From assembly GCA_910588425.1 (NCBI GenBank), contig CAJUPM010000002.1, positions 9,642-73,641 of the forward strand: a stretch of 64,000 bases of DNA. Direction: 5' to 3'. Source of the stretch: an uncultured Christensenellaceae bacterium. Lineage in GTDB: Bacteria; Bacillota; Clostridia; Christensenellales; Christensenellaceae. The translations under genes and the position numbers were made by a program. This document shows positions 59,707 to 64,000 of this stretch, piece after piece. Numbering within the stretch: position 1 is the stretch's first letter; every line of letters begins with the position of its first letter. The notes under the pieces are model-generated. The model was not told the DNA's origin and ran no database searches. It saw nothing but the letters and a program-made list of their open reading frames with translations.

Positions 59707-60257
59707 GCAGTCAATCCAGCCTAGGCCCGCTTTGCCACGGGGCACCCGAAGACCAGCGCAGCGAGCGGGAGATGCGGGTATATGCCGCCTTGCAGCGGCT
59801 GCAAATTCCTTTTGTGCGCCTGGATCACCAGGCGGTATACTCCGCCGCGGACGGCTCCTGCGATGCCATCGATGCGGCGCTGGGCATCCCAAATCTGAAA
59901 AACCTCTTTTTGCGCAATGCAGATAAATCCCGGTATTTTATGGTAACCTTGCCCGCGGAAAAGCGCGCCGATCTCAAAAAGCTTGCCGGGCAGCTGGGGG
60001 TATCCCGGCTCTCTTTTGGCAGGCCGGAACAGATGGAGGCTTTTTTGGATTTGCAGCCGGGGTCGGTGAGCGTTTTGGGATTGATGAACGATGCAGACGG
60101 GCGTGTTCAGCTGGTTTTGGATCGCGAAATAGAGCATTTGGAGGTGCTTGGATGTCATCCGTGCGTCAATACCTCCAGCCTGCGCATTTCCATGCGGGAT
60201 TTCCTCGAAGTTTTCCTGCCGGCTTTTGATCGTGCGCCCATTTGGATGGATATCTGA
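59703..60257 (+). CDS. ProX-type prolyl-tRNA deacylase (YbaK domain)
   Basis: A 184-residue member of the YbaK/ProX group that removes mischarged alanine or cysteine from tRNA-Pro. FVRLDHQAVYSAADGSCDAI, then NLFLRNADKSRYFMVTLPAE with the conserved lysine, LSFGRPEQMEAFLDLQPGSVSVLGL, and a DREIEHLEVLGCHPCVNTSS end are as in PrdX/ProX. The window has a second YbaK protein at 40683, from a different subfamily. The start lies in the stop of the acetyltransferase gene. Confidence 0.9.
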   Translation: MSSQSSLGPLCHGAPEDQRSEREMRVYAALQRLQIPFVRLDHQAVYSAADGSCDAIDAALGIPNLKNLFLRNADKSRYFMVTLPAEKRADLKKLAGQLGVSRLSFGRPEQMEAFLDLQPGSVSVLGLMNDADGRVQLVLDREIEHLEVLGCHPCVNTSSLRISMRDFLEVFLPAFDRAPIWMDI

Positions 60258-60328
60258 ATGCGGGCAGAAAGGCATTTTGCGGGCAGTCGTGAAAGTTTTG
60301 TAAATATGCCGAAAATTTGCTAATTTCA

Positions 60329-60358
60329 TTGCCATTCCGGCAAATTTTGTGATAGTAT
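60329..60358 (+). promoter_or_regulatory. Promoter of the 60404 gene
   Basis: TTGCCA, 18-base spacer, TAGTAT. Confidence 0.55.
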
Positions 60359-60403
60359 GAAAAGCAAGAAAATATATGTTCTATGAGCAAAGGGGGAAGC
60401 AGT

Positions 60404-60751
60404 ATGAACAACAAATCGAGCATTGGAGTGGACGTTAGGCTGGCATATCTTCTGATCTATCTCGTCCCGTTCCTGGGCAGTTTTTTGTTTTTGATTTTTG
60501 ATTACAACGATAAAACAATCCGCCGGCATTGCCTGATGTCGCTCTTTACTTTGATCGGCGTGATTCTGATCAATATGGTGCTGTTCTTTTTTGCGAAAAT
60601 CCCGGTCATTGGAGTGCCCTTCTCCATTTTGATCGTCGTGCTCTACGTTCTTTATGGTATCATTATGATCATCGGCCTGGCGCGCGCTTTGGGCGACAGC
60701 TTTCTGCGCATCCCCTTCTTCTATGATCTGGCCGAGAAATGCAGCAAATAA
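60404..60751 (+). CDS. Small membrane protein, DUF4870-like
   Basis: A 115-residue protein with three spans (LAYLLIYLVPFLGSFLFLIF, LMSLFTLIGVILINMVLFFF, and FSILIVVLYVLYGIIMIIGLARAL). The DYNDKTIRRHCLMSL stretch between spans one and two resembles DUF4870/Tic20-like proteins, whose function is unknown. ATG at 60404 follows AGGGGGAAG; an in-frame ATG at 60383 includes that site and was not used. Isocitrate dehydrogenase follows after 27 bases. Confidence 0.75.
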   Translation: MNNKSSIGVDVRLAYLLIYLVPFLGSFLFLIFDYNDKTIRRHCLMSLFTLIGVILINMVLFFFAKIPVIGVPFSILIVVLYVLYGIIMIIGLARALGDSFLRIPFFYDLAEKCSK

Positions 60752-60778
60752 TTTTTTAGAGAGGACGAAATAGACTAC

Positions 60779-61990
60779 ATGGAAAAAATCAGGATGAGCA
60801 CCCCACTGGTAGAGATGGATGGCGATGAGATGACGCGCATTCTCTGGGGGCAGATCAAAGAGGAGCTGTTGTGCCCGTTTGTCGATCTGAAAACAGAGTA
60901 TTACGATCTCGGCCTGCCGTATCGGGACGAGACGGACGATCAGGTTACTTACGACGCGGCCAACGCCATCAAAAAGTACGGCGTCGGCGTCAAATGCGCG
61001 ACGATCACGCCCAACGCCCAGCGGATGGAAGAATATCATCTGAAGGAAATGTATAAAAGCCCCAACGGGACGATTCGCGCCGTGCTGGATGGAACTGTTT
61101 TTCGCACGCCCATTCTCGTGAAAGGGATCGAGCCCTTTGTGCGCACATGGAAACAGCCCATCACCATCGCCCGCCATGCTTTCGGCGATATTTACCGGGA
61201 TACTGAATCCAAAGTTGCGGGCGGCGGAAAAGTGGAGCTGTTTGTCGCTCAGAACGGCAGGGAAGAGCGGCTGCCCGTCTATGAATATAATGAGAACGGC
61301 GGCATTGCCCTGGCGATGTATAACACCGTCGATTCCATTCGGAGCTTTGCCAGAAGCTGCTTCCAGTTTGCCCTGGGCGAGAAAAAGGATCTCTGGTTCT
61401 CTACCAAGGATACCATTTCCAAGCAGTATGACCACACGTTTAAGGATATTTTCCAGGAGATTTATGACGCGGAGTTCGCCGAGAAATTCGAGGCCGCGGG
61501 CCTGGAATATTTCTATACGCTCATCGACGATGCCGTCGCCCGGGTGGTGCGCTCGGAAGGCGGGTTCATTTGGGCGCTGAAAAATTACGACGGCGATGTC
61601 ATGAGCGATATGGTGGCGACGGCCTTCGGAAGCCTTGCCATGATGACTTCGGTGCTGGTCTCGCCGGATGGCAACTACGAATACGAGGCCGCTCACGGCA
61701 CGGTTACGCGCCACTACTATAAGCATCTCAAAGGCGAGGAGACCTCGACCAACTCGGTTGCGACGATCTTTGCCTGGTCCGGCGCGCTCAGAAAGCGCGG
61801 CGAGCTGGATGGCAACCAGGAACTGATGGAGTTTGCCCAAAAACTGGAGCAGGCCACGCTTTCGACCATCGAAGGCGGCGTGATGACGCGGGATCTGGCG
61901 CTTCTCTCTACGCTGGAAAATGTCAAAGCGGTCAATTCGAGCCAGTTTATCAAGGCAATTCGGGAAAACCTCGAGAGCCTTTATCAATAA
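60779..61990 (+). CDS. icd: NADP-dependent isocitrate dehydrogenase
   Basis: Converts isocitrate to 2-oxoglutarate, giving NADPH and a precursor for glutamate. The 403-residue protein is of the homodimeric type II family: EMDGDEMTRILWGQIK, ATITPNAQRMEEYHLKEMYKSPNGTIRAVLDGTVFRTPI (shown by its parts), the magnesium aspartates in LIDDAVARVV and YDGDVMSDMVA, and the cofactor region AAHGTVTRHYYKHLKG. The ribosome site is GAGAGGACG. No citrate synthase or aconitase is in the window, so it is not part of a full TCA operon here. Confidence 0.95.
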   Translation: MEKIRMSTPLVEMDGDEMTRILWGQIKEELLCPFVDLKTEYYDLGLPYRDETDDQVTYDAANAIKKYGVGVKCATITPNAQRMEEYHLKEMYKSPNGTIRAVLDGTVFRTPILVKGIEPFVRTWKQPITIARHAFGDIYRDTESKVAGGGKVELFVAQNGREERLPVYEYNENGGIALAMYNTVDSIRSFARSCFQFALGEKKDLWFSTKDTISKQYDHTFKDIFQEIYDAEFAEKFEAAGLEYFYTLIDDAVARVVRSEGGFIWALKNYDGDVMSDMVATAFGSLAMMTSVLVSPDGNYEYEAAHGTVTRHYYKHLKGEETSTNSVATIFAWSGALRKRGELDGNQELMEFAQKLEQATLSTIEGGVMTRDLALLSTLENVKAVNSSQFIKAIRENLESLYQ

Positions 61991-62013
61991 TTTAGACAAA
62001 AGAGGAAAATGGG

Positions 62014-62517
62014 ATGACACTATACGAAAAGTGGCAGCAGCTGGCAGATATGCAGCAGACGCAGGAGGCGCAGCTGGCATATTGGCAGGAGTATTTTGCG
62101 GCAGAGACAGAGAATTATAAGAAAATTCTCGCCGAGCCGGAAAAGGTCTTTGCAGGCAAGCTTTCGGAGCTGGCAGAGCAGTTCGGGATGACGCCCGAAG
62201 TTTTCACCGGCTTTATGGACGGCATCAATGAGAGCCTGGTTTCCGGCTATGAAATTGCGGGGCTGGCAGAAGATACAGAGATCGAGCTGAAAGTGGATTT
62301 CGAGAAGCTGTTCTATAATATGCTGGATGCCAAGGCAAAGTGGCTGTATACTCTGCCTGAGTGGGAAAGCGTTCTTTCCGAAGAGAAGCGCCGGGAGATC
62401 ACAAAAGCATGGCGCAAATCTGGCCAGATCATCAACGAGAACAAGGTCGGCCGCAACGATCCATGCCCCTGCGGCAGCGGCAAAAAATATAAGAAGTGCT
62501 GCGGCAGGAACCTCTAA
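62014..62517 (+). CDS. SEC-C motif protein
   Basis: A 167-residue protein whose C-terminus NDPCPCGSGKKYKKCCGRNL is the SEC-C zinc motif first described at the end of SecA. The first 145 residues are helical (KWQQLADMQQTQEAQLAYWQ) with no domain that I recognise. SEC-C proteins bind zinc and often attach to partner proteins or RNA. AAGAGGAAAATGGG precedes the ATG, 23 bases after icd. A terminator follows. Confidence 0.85.
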   Translation: MTLYEKWQQLADMQQTQEAQLAYWQEYFAAETENYKKILAEPEKVFAGKLSELAEQFGMTPEVFTGFMDGINESLVSGYEIAGLAEDTEIELKVDFEKLFYNMLDAKAKWLYTLPEWESVLSEEKRREITKAWRKSGQIINENKVGRNDPCPCGSGKKYKKCCGRNL

Positions 62518-62532
62518 TCTGGCAGCCTAGAT

Positions 62533-62559
62533 AAAAAACCGGCAACCGCCGGTTTTTTA
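62533..62559 (+). terminator. Rho-independent terminator
   Basis: AAAAAACCGGC, AACC, GCCGGTTTTTT. Confidence 0.92.
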
Positions 62560-62654
62560 TTTTGCGCTTCCCCATGGGTGCGGATTTTCCCGGGGCATTC
62601 TTGCTTTTTTTGAGAAATTCCCATAAGATATAGGAGAGCTATTTTGGAGGTAGT

Positions 62655-64000
62655 ATGAACAGGCAAGATACCATTCGCAATTTTTGCATTATCGCGCATA
62701 TCGACCACGGCAAATCTACCTTGGCCGATCGCTTAATTGAAAAGACCAAAACAGTCTCCATGCGGGAGATGGAGGATCGGCTGCTGGATCAGATGGATTT
62801 GGAGCGCGAGCGCGGCATCACCATCAAATCCCAGGCTGTGCGCATGTTCCACGAGAAAGACGGCATCGAATATACGTTTAATCTCATCGATACGCCCGGG
62901 CATGTGGACTTCACGTATGAAGTCTCCCGCTCTCTGGCGGCCTGCGAAGGGGCGATCCTTGTGGTGGATGCCAGCCAGGGCATCGAGGCGCAGACGCTGG
63001 CAAACGTCTATCTGGCGCTGGATAACGATTTGGAGATTTTGCCTGTCATCAATAAAGTGGACTTGCCCTCGGCGCGGCCGGATGAAGTGGCGCAGGAAAT
63101 CGAGGATGTCATCGGGCTGGATTGCAGCTATGCGCCGCGCATCAGCGCGAAAACCGGCCTGAATATCGAGAGCGTTCTGGATGCGATCGTGGATTACCTG
63201 CCCCCGCCCAGGGGCGATTCCTCCGCGCCGCTGAAAGCGCTGATCTTCGATTCCTTTTATGATAACTATAAAGGCGCCATCAGTTTTGTGCGCGTCAAGG
63301 AGGGCAGCGTCAAAACTGGGGATATCATTCGGTTTATGGCCACGGAGAAGGAATACGACGTCACAGAAGTGGGCATTTTCACCCCTAGGCTTCTGCCCGC
63401 AGAAAGCCTGAAGGCGGGGGAAGTCGGCTATATTGCGGCAAGCGTCAAGACCATCAGCGATACGCGGGTGGGCGATACGGTAACGCTGGCGGCCCGGCCG
63501 GCCGCAGAGCCGCTGCCGGGGTATAAGAAAGTCTCCTCCATGGTCTATTGCGGCATCTACCCGGCCGACGGCGCCAGATACGATGATCTGAAGGATGCGC
63601 TGGAAAAACTGCATTTAAACGACGCCTCCTTAAGCTATGATCCGGAGACGTCCGTCGCCCTGGGCTTTGGCTTCCGCTGCGGATTTTTGGGGCTTTTGCA
63701 TATGGAGATCATTCAGGAGCGGCTGGAGCGGGAATTCGATCTCGATCTGGTAACCACGGCACCCAGCGTCAGCTATCACGTCGTTTTGACAAACGGCGAG
63801 ATGGTTGTGGTAGAAAACCCCACTAACCTGCCCGATCCCTCCACCATCGAGCATATGGAAGAGCCGATGGCCAAGGTATCCGTCATGACGCCGGATGAGT
63901 ATGTCGGCGCGGTGATGGATATTTGCCAGGAAAAGCGTGGAATTTTCAAAAATATGGAGTATATCGAGACGACCCGCGTCGTCCTGCACTATGAGATCCC
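62655..64000 (+). CDS. lepA: Elongation factor 4 (LepA), cut by the window end
   Basis: Ribosome-bound GTPase that acts on stalled or back-translocating ribosomes. 448 full codons are present and the frame is open at the right edge; about 150 residues of the usual 600 are missing. G1 AHIDHGKST (14-22), DTPGHVDFTYEVSRSLAACEG (seen as DTPGHVDF), NKVDLPSARPDEV and ISAKTG are the GTPase motifs, then domain II and the LepA-specific GFRCGFLGLLHMEI. TTTTGGAGG precedes the ATG. In relatives it is followed by hemN or hrcA-grpE-dnaK, which would be outside the window. Confidence 0.97.
   Translation, partial: MNRQDTIRNFCIIAHIDHGKSTLADRLIEKTKTVSMREMEDRLLDQMDLERERGITIKSQAVRMFHEKDGIEYTFNLIDTPGHVDFTYEVSRSLAACEGAILVVDASQGIEAQTLANVYLALDNDLEILPVINKVDLPSARPDEVAQEIEDVIGLDCSYAPRISAKTGLNIESVLDAIVDYLPPPRGDSSAPLKALIFDSFYDNYKGAISFVRVKEGSVKTGDIIRFMATEKEYDVTEVGIFTPRLLPAESLKAGEVGYIAASVKTISDTRVGDTVTLAARPAAEPLPGYKKVSSMVYCGIYPADGARYDDLKDALEKLHLNDASLSYDPETSVALGFGFRCGFLGLLHMEIIQERLEREFDLDLVTTAPSVSYHVVLTNGEMVVVENPTNLPDPSTIEHMEEPMAKVSVMTPDEYVGAVMDICQEKRGIFKNMEYIETTRVVLHYEI

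Noticed and set aside
60326..62080. A 584-codon minus-strand frame
   Set aside because: Opposite the small membrane gene and icd, histidine- and arginine-rich nonsense with no recognisable domain.

Overview
The window looks like a chromosomal segment of an endospore-forming, moderately GC-rich member of the Firmicutes (class Clostridia). The sequence reasons are spoIID and a spoIIQ-like gene, yabP-yabQ-divIC, sepF-divIVA, a phenylalanine T-box before pheST, an L20-type leader before infC-rpmI-rplT, AGGAGG ribosome sites, TTGACA/TATAAT promoters and ferredoxin-like enzymes typical of anaerobes. TGA is an ordinary stop codon here. I see no insertion sequence, prophage, integrase or CRISPR array. 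Most genes are housekeeping or envelope genes.

Layout. 1-6.4 kb: a zinc dehydrogenase cut by the window edge and interrupted by an in-frame TGA, a small membrane protein, then a secreted M6 metalloprotease cluster (lipoprotein, protease, membrane-anchored tail protein). 6.46-6.94 kb: a gene-free array of palindromes, each followed by an extended -10 motif, ending at sbcDC. 11.1-11.3 kb: a likely small RNA with exposed C-rich segments. 11.4-17.9 kb: membrane protein, DUF885 lipoprotein, spoIID, spoIIQ, phosphohexomutase, zinc-ribbon protein. 18.1-22.7 kb: a five-gene operon for amino-acid uptake (permease, ATPase, binding protein) with a ketimine-reductase-type enzyme and an aminotransferase. 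22.8-28.8 kb: translation block infC-rpmI-rplT, an rRNA methyltransferase, T-box, pheST. infC has no ATG, GTG or TTG start available.

28.9-33.2 kb: DUF4190 protein, HAD phosphatase, HlyD-like protein, yggS, sepF, divIVA (cell division). 33.3-36.6 kb: DUF3048 lipoprotein (minus strand), yabP, yabQ, divIC, Ppx/GppA. 36.6-38.3 kb: initiator tRNA-fMet, an L,D-transpeptidase, elongator tRNA-Met and a structured gene-free stretch. 38.3-45.8 kb: MFS transporter divergent from a LysR regulator, YbaK, DegV, a secreted protein, TSCPD protein, nitroreductase, DUF1846. 45.8-50.6 kb: TetR regulator divergent from an ABC transporter whose permease carries a long coiled coil. 50.6-54.2 kb: a 57-residue membrane protein, DUF1848, a DUF2975/XRE pair with an inverted repeat in front, flotillin. 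54.4-64 kb: Fe-S aldo/keto reductase, HAD and phosphoesterase pair, PrsA-type foldase, membrane protein, acetyltransferase, ProX-type deacylase, isocitrate dehydrogenase, SEC-C protein and the start of lepA, which runs off the right edge.

The least explained parts are the promoter/palindrome array before sbcD, the C-rich RNA after sbcC, the folded element after tRNA-Met, and the amino-acid uptake/imine-reduction operon. All family calls are by motif recognition; no search could be run.
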